Assembly: GCF_002002905.1 (NCBI RefSeq)
Contig: NZ_CP019509.1
Coordinates: 1,860,001-1,924,000, forward strand
Origin: Aquaspirillum sp. LM1
Lineage (GTDB): Bacteria > Pseudomonadota > Gammaproteobacteria > Burkholderiales > Aquaspirillaceae
DNA length: 64,000 nucleotides
Direction: 5' to 3'
Shown: positions 26,520-34,552 of the stretch, piece after piece
Layout: every line of letters begins with the position of its first letter
Numbering within the stretch: the first letter of the stretch is position 1
Translations under genes and position numbers: made by a program
The notes under the pieces: generated by a model
Databases searched by the model: none
What the model was told of the DNA's origin: nothing
Seen by the model: only the letters and a program-made list of their open reading frames with translations

Positions 26520-27880
26520 CCGGTGCGCGGCAAGCCCCGCCGTTCAGAGCGGGGAAGGATAGCGCGGACGGCGTAGCCGTCCTTGCCGTCGATGGGTGTG
26601 GACTGCAAAAATACCAGTATGCAACGACTTCAAGCCTACAAATACGAACTGATGCCGACCAGCGAACAGCAGCGCGACATGCGGCGCTTCGCCGGGTCGT
26701 GCCGCTTCGTGTTCAACAAGGCGCTGGCGTTGCAGAAGGCGCGCTACGAGCGTGGAGAGAAGAAACTGGGCTATGCGGGCCTGTGCAAGCTGCTCACCGA
26801 GTGGCGCCACAGCGCAGAAACGGCATGGCTGGCCGATGCGCCAACGCATCCGCTGCAGCAGACGCTCAAGGACCTGGAACGGGCCTACACCAACTTCTTC
26901 GCCAGACGCGCTGACTTCCCGCGTTTCAAGAAGAAGGGCCAGTCCGACAGCTTCCGTTATCCAGACCCGAAACAGATCAAGCTCGACCAGGCCAACAGCC
27001 GAATCTTCCTGCCCAAGCTCGGCTGGCTGCGCTACCGCAACAGCCGGGAAGTATTGGGTGCGGTGAAAAATGTGACCGTGAGCCAGTCCTGCGGCAAATG
27101 GTTCGTGTCGATCCAGACCGAACGCGAGATTGAGCAGCCCATCCCGCAGGGTGGTGCCGTCGGCATCGACATGGGCATCACCCGTTTCGCCACGCTCTCG
27201 GACGGCACGTTCCATGCCCCGCTCAACAGCTTCAAACGGCATGAAACCGCCTTGCGCCGTGCGCAACGTGCGATGAGCCGCAAACAGAAGTTCAGCAGCA
27301 ACTGGAAGAAGGCCAAAGCCCGCGTCCAGCGCATCCATTCCCGCATCGGCAACGCCCGCCGCGACTACCTGCACAAGTGCTCCACCACGATCAGCCAAAA
27401 CCACGCGATGGTGTGTATCGAGGACTTGCAGGTGAGAAACATGTCCAAGTCGGCAGCAGGCAGCCCCGAAAAGCCGGGGAAGCAGGTTCGGGCCAAATCC
27501 GGCCTGAACAAGTCCATCCTCGATCAAGGCTGGTTCGAATTCCGTCGCCAACTGGACTACAAGCTGGCGTGGAACGGCGGGCATCTCATCGCCGTGCCGG
27601 CGCAGAACACCAGCCGCACCTGTCCGTGTTGCGGCCATGTGTCGGCGGATAACCGCCAGACGCAGGCCAAGTTCGAGTGTGTGGCGTGTGGTTTCGAGGA
27701 AAACGCCGATGTGGTCGGCGCGATCAATGTGCTAAGGGCGGGACACGCCCGGTTAGCCTGTGAAGTGAGCGGTGCAGTCATGCCGCCAGCAGCAGGAACC
27801 CGCCGAAGCGACTCATGCCGGCTCGATGCCGGGATGAGCGCCGTAGGAATCCCCCGACTTTAGGCGGGGGAGGATGTCAA
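26520..27880 (+). mobile_element. IS200/IS605-type (IS1341-like) element 3, TnpB only
   Basis: The left end begins CCGGTGCGCGGCAAGCCCCG directly after TTGAC, followed by the nested hairpins GGACGGCGTAGCCGTCC. The right end is the CCCCCGACTTTAGGCGGGGG hairpin and GAGGATGTCAA. The ends match element 1 closely. It disrupts the TonB receptor gene, and the receptor segment that should follow the insertion point is missing next to the right end. Confidence 0.82.
26619..27863 (+). CDS. tnpB: RNA-guided endonuclease TnpB (IS605 OrfB family), copy 3
   Basis: A 414-residue protein with intact RuvC residues in [18 protein letters not shown] and ADVVGAIN and the zinc finger CPCCGHV...CVACGF. It is highly similar to copy 1 over most of its length, so these two are recent relatives. 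The start MQRLQAYKYEL corresponds to the start in the other copies; an in-frame ATG 36 bases upstream is not shared. The 3' end overlaps the right-end hairpin region expected to encode the guide RNA scaffold. Confidence 0.9.
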   Translation: MQRLQAYKYELMPTSEQQRDMRRFAGSCRFVFNKALALQKARYERGEKKLGYAGLCKLLTEWRHSAETAWLADAPTHPLQQTLKDLERAYTNFFARRADFPRFKKKGQSDSFRYPDPKQIKLDQANSRIFLPKLGWLRYRNSREVLGAVKNVTVSQSCGKWFVSIQTEREIEQPIPQGGAVGIDMGITRFATLSDGTFHAPLNSFKRHETALRRAQRAMSRKQKFSSNWKKAKARVQRIHSRIGNARRDYLHKCSTTISQNHAMVCIEDLQVRNMSKSAAGSPEKPGKQVRAKSGLNKSILDQGWFEFRRQLDYKLAWNGGHLIAVPAQNTSRTCPCCGHVSADNRQTQAKFECVACGFEENADVVGAINVLRAGHARLACEVSGAVMPPAAGTRRSDSCRLDAGMSAVGIPRL

Positions 27881-28024
27881 CGCCGCTATATCAGCCAGGT
27901 AAGCACCAGCGAGATCAACACCAGCAGCAATGGGGCAATTTATTACCCCGGCGTGCCACGCACGCTGGTGGCCAAGGTCAAGCTGGCATTCTGAGTGTTG
28001 CACACTGGATCAAGGAGAATCGCC

Positions 28025-28550
28025 ATGCATCGCCGTTTTTGCTTCACCCTGGCCGCCCTGCTGCTGATGGGCAGCGCCCAGGCGCGCGAGATTGTCGATA
28101 TGACGGGCCGCAAGGTGCAGGCACCGGAGCGGATTGAACGGGTGTTTGGCTCGGCCCCGCCGTTGAATGTGCTGCTGCATGCGGTAGCGCCAGAGCAGAT
28201 GATCGGCCTGAGTTTTCCGCTGCCGGCTGAGGCAAAACGCTATTTCCCGCCGCGTTTGCAGTCTTTGCCGGTGGTGGGTGGCATTTTTGGCATGGGCCAG
28301 CAGATGAACCCGGAAACCGTGCTCACCCTGCGCCCGGATATTGCGCTGGCGTGGAAGAGCCCGTTTATTGACCAAGGCCGGATTGAGGCGGCGTTTGCCA
28401 AGATTGGCCTGCCGGTGGTGTTTATCCAGCTGGATACCCTGGCCGACTGGCCAGCGGCCCTGCGCTACACCGGCCAGTTGCTTGGCCAGGAGGCACGCGG
28501 TCAGGCGCTGGCCAGCTACACCGAGCTCGCCCTGCAACGGGGGGCGCGCA
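28025..28550 (+). pseudogene. Truncated BtuF/FecB-type periplasmic metal-complex binding protein
   Basis: MHRRFCFTLAALLLMGSAQA is a clear signal peptide behind AAGGAG. REIVDMTGRKVQAPERIERVFG, MNPETVLTLRPDIALAWK and GLPVVFIQLDTLADW are typical of the N-terminal lobe and hinge of class III binding proteins for siderophores, haem or cobalamin. Similarity stops near ASYTELALQ (28545), after which the frame runs into the haemoglobin remnant out of frame and ends at 28627. The C-terminal lobe and any permease and ATPase genes are absent. Confidence 0.75.
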
Positions 28551-28808
28551 GCCTACACCCCGGTACACGGCAACACCTGCATGCGCACCCGGCATTTTCC
28601 GTTCACCATCGACGAATCCGCGCGTGAGGTGTGGCTCACCCTGCTGTGGCAGGCAATGCAAGACACCGACTTCTCTTCTGCCGCACGGGAAGAATACTGG
28701 AACTGGATGGAGCCGTTTTCGCTGCGCATGGTCAACCGCCGCACCACCAAGGCACAGCCGGTGCGCTGGGCGTTTGCCGACATGCCGGCGGTGAGCGACC
28801 ATGCTTAA
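28551..28808 (+). pseudogene. C-terminal remnant of a truncated haemoglobin-like globin
   Basis: The frame AAYTPVHGNTCMRTRHFPFTIDESAREVWLTLLWQAM resembles the F-to-G helix region of group II truncated haemoglobins ('GHPMLRxRHLPFxIxxxERxxWLxCMxQAL'), including the proximal histidine in RTRHFPF. It has no start of its own and is fused out of frame to the binding-protein fragment. Its stop overlaps the next start codon (ATGCTTAA), which implies that the intact globin was once translationally coupled to the gene at 28801. Confidence 0.6.
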
Positions 28809-29613
28809 GCCACGCTGGATGCTGTGGCTGGCGCTGCTGCTGATGGCCGGGGCGCAGGCTGCGCCCACGGTGCGGGTGGCGGTGGTGGGTGGCCTCACCC
28901 TGAGCGGGGTGTGGCCCAGATTGGCCAGCAAGGCCAGCGCCGCCACCGGGCTGAGCATCGACACAGTGGCTGCTGCGCCCAAGGAAGGGGTGATTCCGGC
29001 CTTCAGCCGGGGTGATGCCGACCTGCTGCTGATTCATGGCAGCGACGAAAGCTTTGCCCTGCTGGCCGCCGGCCTGGCCGCCCCGCTACGCGCCTGGGCG
29101 TTCAATGAACATGTGCTGGTGGGCCCGGCCAATGATCCGGCACAGGTGGCCAGTGCGGGCAGTGGCCGCGCCGCCATGGCGCGGATTGTGGCTGCCAATG
29201 CGCCGCTGCTGGCGTTTCGCGATCCGGGCAGCTTCAGCATTGCCCAAGCCTTGTTCCGCCGCGCCGGGGTACGGCCCGGCCCTGACCAGCAGCTGTACGA
29301 CGACGCCGAATCGCCGCAGGCCGTGCTGGCCAGCGCAGCGCGTCAGCACGCCTATGCGGTGGTTGGGCATATTCCGGTGGCGTTGGGCAAAATGCCCAGC
29401 CATGGGCTGAAGGTGCTGCTGCACGGCGACCCGGCCATGCGGCGCGTGTACGTGCTGATAGAGCCCGGCCCGGCGCATCCGGCCAGTGCCGAACAGCGCC
29501 AGCACGCCCGGCAACTGGCCGATTACCTGCTCAGCCCCGCTGGCCAGGCCGATTTGCGCGCCGCCGACCGCGAGGCCGGCGGGCCATGGGTGTTTCCGCT
29601 CCAGGCGGAATAA
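28801..29613 (+). CDS. Periplasmic substrate-binding protein (TupA/ModA-like fold)
   Basis: A 270-residue protein with signal peptide MLKPRWMLWLALLLMAGAQA and a two-lobed binding-protein pattern: VAVVGGLTLSGVWPRLASKASAATGLSIDTVAAAPKEG, DADLLLIHGSDE, NEHVLVGPANDPA, FRDPGSFSIAQALF and ADYLLSPAGQADL. This resembles tungstate/molybdate or extracellular solute-binding proteins, but the ligand is not readable. It is the only intact gene of the receptor locus. Its start overlaps the globin remnant by 8 bases. Without adjoining permease genes it may be an orphan. Confidence 0.7.
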   Translation: MLKPRWMLWLALLLMAGAQAAPTVRVAVVGGLTLSGVWPRLASKASAATGLSIDTVAAAPKEGVIPAFSRGDADLLLIHGSDESFALLAAGLAAPLRAWAFNEHVLVGPANDPAQVASAGSGRAAMARIVAANAPLLAFRDPGSFSIAQALFRRAGVRPGPDQQLYDDAESPQAVLASAARQHAYAVVGHIPVALGKMPSHGLKVLLHGDPAMRRVYVLIEPGPAHPASAEQRQHARQLADYLLSPAGQADLRAADREAGGPWVFPLQAE

Positions 29614-29673
29614 AAAACGGGTGGAGTCTGCCTGCCGCCAGTGCTGGCGACACGCCTGATTCCACCCGTTTTT
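29613..29673. terminator. Bidirectional terminator between convergent genes
   Basis: Arms AAAAACGGGTGGA and TCCACCCGTTTTT are perfect complements (13 bp) around a 35-base loop that can itself fold. It serves the binding-protein gene on the plus strand and htpX on the minus strand. Confidence 0.88.
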
Positions 29674-29715
29674 AGCTGGTGGCCACTGGCGATGCACGCG
29701 CCGGCGGCTTTGCCA

Positions 29716-30591
29716 TCAATACGACTGCAAGGCGGCGATGCGGTCTTCCAGGCTGGGATGGCTGGCAAACAGCGACATCGCGCCGCCAGCAATGCCCATT
29801 GCCTGCATGTCCTTGGGCAGGTCATTGCCATCCACGCCACCCAGCCGGCGCAGGGCACCGATCATCGGCTGGGTGGAACCCATCAGCTCGGCGGCACCCG
29901 CATCGGCAGCGTATTCGCGCTGACGCGAGAAGTAGGCAACGATCATGCTGGCCAGAATGCCAAACACCATCTCACAGACAAACACCGTCACCATATAGCC
30001 AATGCCGGGGCCGGACGATTCTTCGTCATTGCGGCGCAAGGCGCTGTCGATGGCGTAGCCCACCACCCGCGCCAGGAAAAACACAAAGGTGTTCACCACG
30101 CCCTGAATCAGCGTCAGCGTCACCATGTCACCATTGGCCACATGCGCCACTTCATGGGCAATCACCGCTTCCACTTCCTGCTGGCTCATGCCGTGCAGCA
30201 GGCCGGTGGATACCGCCACCAGGGAATTATTGCGCGACGGGCCGGTGGCAAAGGCATTGGCCTCGCCTTCGTAGATGGCCACTTCCGGCATGGCAATGCC
30301 AGCGCGCTGGGCGTGGCGGGCCACGGTGTTGACCAGCCAGGCTTCGGTCTGGTTACGCGGCTGGTCGATGATCTCCGCGCCAGTAGACCATTTGGCCATG
30401 GTTTTGGACATCAGCAGCGAAATGAATGAGCCACCAAAGCCCATCACCATGGCAAAGCCCAGCAGCGCCCCCAGGTTAAGGCCGCCGGAGGTGAGATAGC
30501 GATTCACCCCCAGCAGGCTGGCGGTCACGCTGAGCACCAGCATGATGGCCAGGTTGGTGGCAAGAAACAGGGCAACACGTTTGAAGTTCAT
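29716..30591 (-). CDS. htpX: Membrane zinc metalloprotease HtpX
   Basis: A 291-residue M48 protease that degrades misfolded inner-membrane proteins under envelope stress. The N-terminus [20 protein letters not shown] is the first membrane segment, then [10 protein letters not shown], the zinc-binding [13 protein letters not shown] (HExxH), two further membrane segments, and [14 protein letters not shown] with the third zinc ligand. The start MNFKRV at 30591 is the family start; an ATG nine bases upstream is less likely. Confidence 0.93.
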   Translation of the reverse strand: MNFKRVALFLATNLAIMLVLSVTASLLGVNRYLTSGGLNLGALLGFAMVMGFGGSFISLLMSKTMAKWSTGAEIIDQPRNQTEAWLVNTVARHAQRAGIAMPEVAIYEGEANAFATGPSRNNSLVAVSTGLLHGMSQQEVEAVIAHEVAHVANGDMVTLTLIQGVVNTFVFFLARVVGYAIDSALRRNDEESSGPGIGYMVTVFVCEMVFGILASMIVAYFSRQREYAADAGAAELMGSTQPMIGALRRLGGVDGNDLPKDMQAMGIAGGAMSLFASHPSLEDRIAALQSY

Positions 30592-30670
30592 GGCAGGCAA
30601 TCCGGTCAGGGGTTGTCGATCTACGGCAGACGGCCTGCACGGCGGAAAGTTCGCCGGGGTGCAGGCGCAA

Positions 30671-30701
30671 CAAAGCGCAGGAGGCGGGCTCCTGCGCTTT
30701 G
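30671..30701. other. Perfect 13-bp hairpin upstream of htpX
   Basis: Arms CAAAGCGCAGGAG and CTCCTGCGCTTTG with loop GCGGG. It lies 80 bp before htpX on the minus strand. It has no T-run on the minus strand, so it could be a leader structure rather than a terminator. No gene is visible in 30602-31182. Confidence 0.55.
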
Positions 30702-30932
30702 TATATGGATGTGAGGGGGTGGGATTTCAACTGGGAGGAGACCGCTTGTTCTGGTGCGGGCTGTTGTTGAAGATTCTCTGAAGTAAGGGTTGGGTTTGAC
30801 AGACGTTTGATTGGATTATCGTCCGGGATGCGACACCCAGTGGTGAACCTGGGGCATTGCCTCTGCTGCTGCGCGCAGGTGATGAGTGCATCAGGCGGCC
30901 AGGCCGACACTGGTCATTATGCCAATAGTGTA

Positions 30933-31031
30933 AATGCAGTGCATTCTGTGGCATAACGCAATGTCTGGTTTTCATACTGCCATCACAATCGTCATATAAA
31001 GGCAATAAATATATGTAATGTCATGTAATGT
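30933..31031. promoter_or_regulatory. Possible operator sites upstream of the VioB-like/ebo operon
   Basis: A perfect palindrome AATGCAGTGCATT lies at 30933-30945. The 9-mer ATGTAATGT occurs at 31013-31021 and again at 31023-31031, spaced one helical turn. Both are in the AT-rich DNA leading to the start at 31183. No regulator is identified. Confidence 0.3.
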
Positions 31032-31182
31032 GAAGATTTCTCCAGTCATGACATCCTAGTCGGAACGACAGGCCTGCCCAGTCCTGCCCATTGGGTAGCT
31101 TGTGTGGCCATTGGCATGGTCAAGCGGAATCAGGCGGTTCCAACAGTACAACAACCCTGTGCAGACTAATTCTGGAGAAGCA

Positions 31183-33057
31183 ATGAGCTATTTGAATTTT
31201 CCACGGCTGGCGTTTTCTGGCCAGTTTCAGGCGGATGTCTCGACGGTTAATAATGACACTCGCCATTTTGACAATGATATGTTCGAGAAAATCTTCCAGG
31301 ATTTTCAAATCAAACGATTGAATGGCACCCAGTACAATGGCTGGTGGAACCCGGTGGGCACCGGGATCTTCCGCCTGAATGACTGCAAGATCACTGCACT
31401 GCTGGGGCCGGATGGCCTGGCGGCCAATGATCTGGCGCTGGGCTGTGTGCTGGGCAATTCGTCCGACCAGCCCTCGGGCAAGCTGGTGGACCTGGATCCT
31501 GACTGGCAGATGGCTTCGTCGATTTATGGCTTGAGCGTCACGCTGACAAATGCAAATGGCGTGATTGTCATGCAGGGGGATTACCAGCCCAACCCATTCC
31601 GGGATTTGTGGTTTACCCGCGCCGAAGGTTTGCGGGGAGATCCTGCCGCATCGGCCATGTTTCAGTCGGTGCTGACCAACGTGCAATGGAATCTCGACGC
31701 CATACACAGCCCATTTTTGCAGGAACTGAAAGCGGCTTCCCAGGAAGGCCTGCTGTCGATCCGGCTGACCACCTATGGTTATCAGAATGCCAAGGATGGC
31801 TCTGGCTTCACCTATGGCAAGCTGATCGGTGCCATTGGCCCGGTGTACGCCCATGAACCGCGTTCGTTTGTTCTGGGTCGGCGTTTCATGCCATACCTCA
31901 TGTCGGACGGCGTTGCCAGTTTTGACAGTCGTCCGACGTGTAGAATCACCTGTTTCTCTGCCGTGGTGGACCAGGCGACCCACACCGTGCAGCTTGATCT
32001 GAGCAATGCCCTGTCAACCGACGCCAATTATGCCATTCAGGATCTGGGCAGCCGGCAGCTGGTGGTGCTCAAGAACCCCGACACGGCACAAGATGCCGTG
32101 GTAGGCCCGCAAGACTATGTGCTGCTGGGCGCGCTGAACTACAGCCAGGACACGCAGAATATTTTGTCCGGGATTCAGGCATTCAAAATCTCTGCAGAAG
32201 CCGCCGGTTTGATTGCCAACCATCCGCTGGCGCTGATTGCCCCGACGCCTTCCGGAGAGCAGTCGCGTGTTGTCATCCGCGAAGGGATGGGCGGCCTGGA
32301 AGTGCGTGCCGAGGAATTTGCCTTCCGGCTTGACCCCAATCATCCCGATGGCAATCACTTCGAATCGACGGTGTACGCCGCACAATACGGCGCCCCACTG
32401 GCCAACCCGCAGCTACAGGTGATTTTCAATGACAAAGACGTAAGTGAAATGCCTGGTAGTGTGCCAGCAGAAACCACGCCTCAGGCCCCCATGACCAGCA
32501 ATAACACTCCCTCTGCGGCCATCACGGTAGCCGTTAAAGCGGATCCCGTGCTCAATCCGCAGGGTGTAGTTCAGATTGGTTTTCAAGGGCCAAAAACCAT
32601 GAACACGCCGAGAAGTTATATTGATGGTCAGATTTATACCCTGAATTACAATTTTTCCGGCAAGCAAACCACCGTGCAGCAAAATCTTGACAACTATGCT
32701 GTCTTGCTGTTCAGCACATTTTCCGCACCAGAAACCCCCAGTTGGGAAGATGTCAAGCCGATTCTCACCCAGTATGCCAATCTCTATCCGGTGATGAGCA
32801 AGGGCTTGTTTGACTTCTCGAAACAGGCAGTGGCTGATGCCAATGCCCATATCATGTACTTTGTGTTCAGCAATATGGATGTGAATGACCCGGATTATAT
32901 GCCGGTCACCCGTGACATGTCGTACAGCAAGCGGAAAATGCTGATCCAATACTTTGCCAATGTGATGGCCAGCGCGCCAGCGCCAAAAGACACACAACAG
33001 CGCTTTGCCGCACGTTGCCCGATGGGTTTTGACCGTCAGCCCACTGTGCCTCGCTGA
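31183..33057 (+). CDS. VioB N-terminal-domain-like protein
   Basis: A 624-residue protein without a signal peptide. It starts MSYLNFPRLAFSGQFQADVSTVNND, close to the start of VioB, the violacein imine-dimer synthase (MSILDFPRIHFRGWARVNAPTANRD). Near the C-terminus YPVMSKGLFDFSKQAVADA...YMPVTRDMSYSKRKMLIQYFANV matches the VioB stretch 'YPFMSDKVFSLAD...YMPSTRELSAPKARLFLKYLAHV', which in VioB sits just before the ferritin-like half. Here the protein stops shortly after that point and the ferritin-like half is the next gene. The start at 31183 has GGAG upstream; an in-frame ATG at 31102 lacks one. Comparison with VioB is from memory, not alignment. Confidence 0.72.
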   Translation: MSYLNFPRLAFSGQFQADVSTVNNDTRHFDNDMFEKIFQDFQIKRLNGTQYNGWWNPVGTGIFRLNDCKITALLGPDGLAANDLALGCVLGNSSDQPSGKLVDLDPDWQMASSIYGLSVTLTNANGVIVMQGDYQPNPFRDLWFTRAEGLRGDPAASAMFQSVLTNVQWNLDAIHSPFLQELKAASQEGLLSIRLTTYGYQNAKDGSGFTYGKLIGAIGPVYAHEPRSFVLGRRFMPYLMSDGVASFDSRPTCRITCFSAVVDQATHTVQLDLSNALSTDANYAIQDLGSRQLVVLKNPDTAQDAVVGPQDYVLLGALNYSQDTQNILSGIQAFKISAEAAGLIANHPLALIAPTPSGEQSRVVIREGMGGLEVRAEEFAFRLDPNHPDGNHFESTVYAAQYGAPLANPQLQVIFNDKDVSEMPGSVPAETTPQAPMTSNNTPSAAITVAVKADPVLNPQGVVQIGFQGPKTMNTPRSYIDGQIYTLNYNFSGKQTTVQQNLDNYAVLLFSTFSAPETPSWEDVKPILTQYANLYPVMSKGLFDFSKQAVADANAHIMYFVFSNMDVNDPDYMPVTRDMSYSKRKMLIQYFANVMASAPAPKDTQQRFAARCPMGFDRQPTVPR

Positions 33058-33126
33058 TGCACACGCGAAGCAATACCGGCAACGATCCCGCTTATCTCAT
33101 TCATTTATCAGGCAAAAGGATTTGAC

Positions 33127-34233
33127 ATGCTGTCAATCAAACCCGAATTCATGCGGCGCTTGCGCGCTGCCACCACGGTGGCTGAAGTGCAGTCCATGGT
33201 GACTGCGGCTTACACCCTGGAGTTGGCCACCATTCCCACTTACCTGACCGGCGCATTTTCGGTGAAACCGGGGTTCAATCCGGAAGCCCTGGCCCTGGTC
33301 CAGTCGGTGGCGTATGAAGAAATGCTCCACCTGACCCTGGCCTGTAATCTGCTGATTGCCATTGGCGGCACCCCGGCCATTCTGGATACCGGCTTGAGCC
33401 TGGAATTTCCCACCCCACTGCCGATGTGCGTGGACGAAGGCCTCACGGTTGCGCTGGGTGCCATGACCCCCGAGCAGGTGTACACCGTGTTCATGGGCAT
33501 TGAGCACCCGGACACCCAGGCTATTTTGCCGGGTGAACAAACCGTCAGCGCGCTGATGCTGCAAAAGCAAAGCCAGGGTTATGAGTCGATCGGGGATTTC
33601 TACCAAGCGATTCTGGACAAGCTGGCAGAGCTGGAAGCCGCAGGCCTGGCCCCGTTTGGCCAGCCCAATCTGGACAACCAGGTGGATATCCGGCCATGGT
33701 TTCCGCATGTGGAATGCGGCGACGGAAAAGTCAGCAATATGGAGACGGCCCGGGCGATTGTGGCGGTGATTCTGGCCCAGGGCGAGGGCGCGCAAATTGG
33801 CGACGATCCGATTGATCCGCACGGTGGCTTTGCCGGTTCTTTCGCCCATTATTTCAAGTTTGGCGAGATTTATTTTGGCAAGCGCCTGGTGGCCGATGCC
33901 CAGGCGGCGTCTGGCTGGTCGTATAGCGGTGCGCCTGTCGCGCTGGATCCGGAGGGGGTATACCGTTTTCTGCCCAATGCCGCCGTCAGCGATTATGTGC
34001 CCGGTACAGCAGTGCATACCGCCGCAGCGGATTTCTTCAATTCTTACAAGCGGCTGCTGACCTCGCTGGATCAGGTATTTAATGGCGCGCCGGAAAAACT
34101 CAAATCCGCCCTGGCCATCATGTACGAACTGAAGCTGCTGGCGCAAAAAGTGGTGCAGTTCCCGGCTTACCCGGATCAACCGGCAAGCTATGTGGCCGCG
34201 CCGCCGTTCATGTTGAACAAAAAACCGGCCTGA
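33127..34233 (+). CDS. Ferritin-like protein resembling the C-terminal half of VioB
   Basis: A 368-residue protein of the ferritin-like family found in VioB. Glu32 lies in AYTLELATIPTYL and Glu64, Glu65 and His68 in VAYEEMLHLTLACNLLIAIGG, the same pattern as VioB 'LELSVMLQYLYAAYSI...AHEEMIHYLVVNNLLMALGE'. These residues would form a metal site. It follows the N-terminal-like gene by 69 bp with AAAAGGA before the start, so the two are probably co-expressed and could form one enzyme. The substrate is unknown; VioB condenses imines from amino acids. Confidence 0.78.
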   Translation: MLSIKPEFMRRLRAATTVAEVQSMVTAAYTLELATIPTYLTGAFSVKPGFNPEALALVQSVAYEEMLHLTLACNLLIAIGGTPAILDTGLSLEFPTPLPMCVDEGLTVALGAMTPEQVYTVFMGIEHPDTQAILPGEQTVSALMLQKQSQGYESIGDFYQAILDKLAELEAAGLAPFGQPNLDNQVDIRPWFPHVECGDGKVSNMETARAIVAVILAQGEGAQIGDDPIDPHGGFAGSFAHYFKFGEIYFGKRLVADAQAASGWSYSGAPVALDPEGVYRFLPNAAVSDYVPGTAVHTAAADFFNSYKRLLTSLDQVFNGAPEKLKSALAIMYELKLLAQKVVQFPAYPDQPASYVAAPPFMLNKKPA

Positions 34234-34311
34234 GCCGGATTTAATCCACGGCGCGGCTACCTGGCCTGATGGTGTGCAATCAGTCAGGTCAGCCCGCCGG
34301 GGTTTCAAGAA

Positions 34312-34524
34312 CATGCTGAAAAAACCGTTAGGGATACGCTGAAAAAATCGTCATTCCCGCGAAGGCGGGAATCCAGGGTGTTGATTTTGCTAGGTTTTGA
34401 TTTTGGCAAACACGATTTTTCTGAATAAATCAGCGCATCCTTAGCTCCGCCAAGGTGGGAATCCATGGAGTTGATTTTGCTGGGTTTTACGCTGGTCCAA
34501 CACGGTTTTTTGAATCACCCCGCA
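34312..34524 (+). repeat. Nested MITE-like repeat: intact copy C inside an older copy
   Basis: The inner copy 34331-34440 is 110 bp (GGGATACGCTGAAAAAATCG to CTGAATAAATCAGCGCATCC) with the intact REP palindrome ATTCCCGCGAAGGCGGGAAT. It is flanked on both sides by TTA. The left flank (ATGCTGAAAAAACCGT, 34313-34328) and right flank (CTCCGCCAAGGTGGGAATCC onward) join into a second, decayed copy of the same repeat. So copy C jumped into an older one, duplicating TTA or TA. It separates the VioB-like pair from the ebo genes. Confidence 0.8.
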
Positions 34525-34552
34525 CTATTGCGCATTCTTGAGTGGCCATCAC

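Larger units (their letters stand above)
25486..27994 (+). pseudogene. TonB-dependent outer-membrane receptor, broken by frameshift, IS insertion and deletion
   Basis: The ATG at 25486 has AAGGA upstream and begins a signal peptide (MTDTRLNWPRPRLLPALLAGCWG) that hits TAG in its frame. The mature protein continues in another frame from about 25555 (EPTVLSEVEVRAPLQQD), with plug-domain sequence (VYRVGRDALGVFDSPGGTNPYTAVAELPGV, MRVRGE) and barrel strands to QVQKWLID. TnpB element 3 interrupts it at about 26520. After the element, 27884-27994 encodes only the closing strand (RYISQVSTSE to TLVAKVKLAF and stop). A complete receptor would need roughly 250-300 more barrel residues, so a deletion has also occurred. 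The neighbours suggest iron, haem or cobalamin uptake. Confidence 0.85.
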
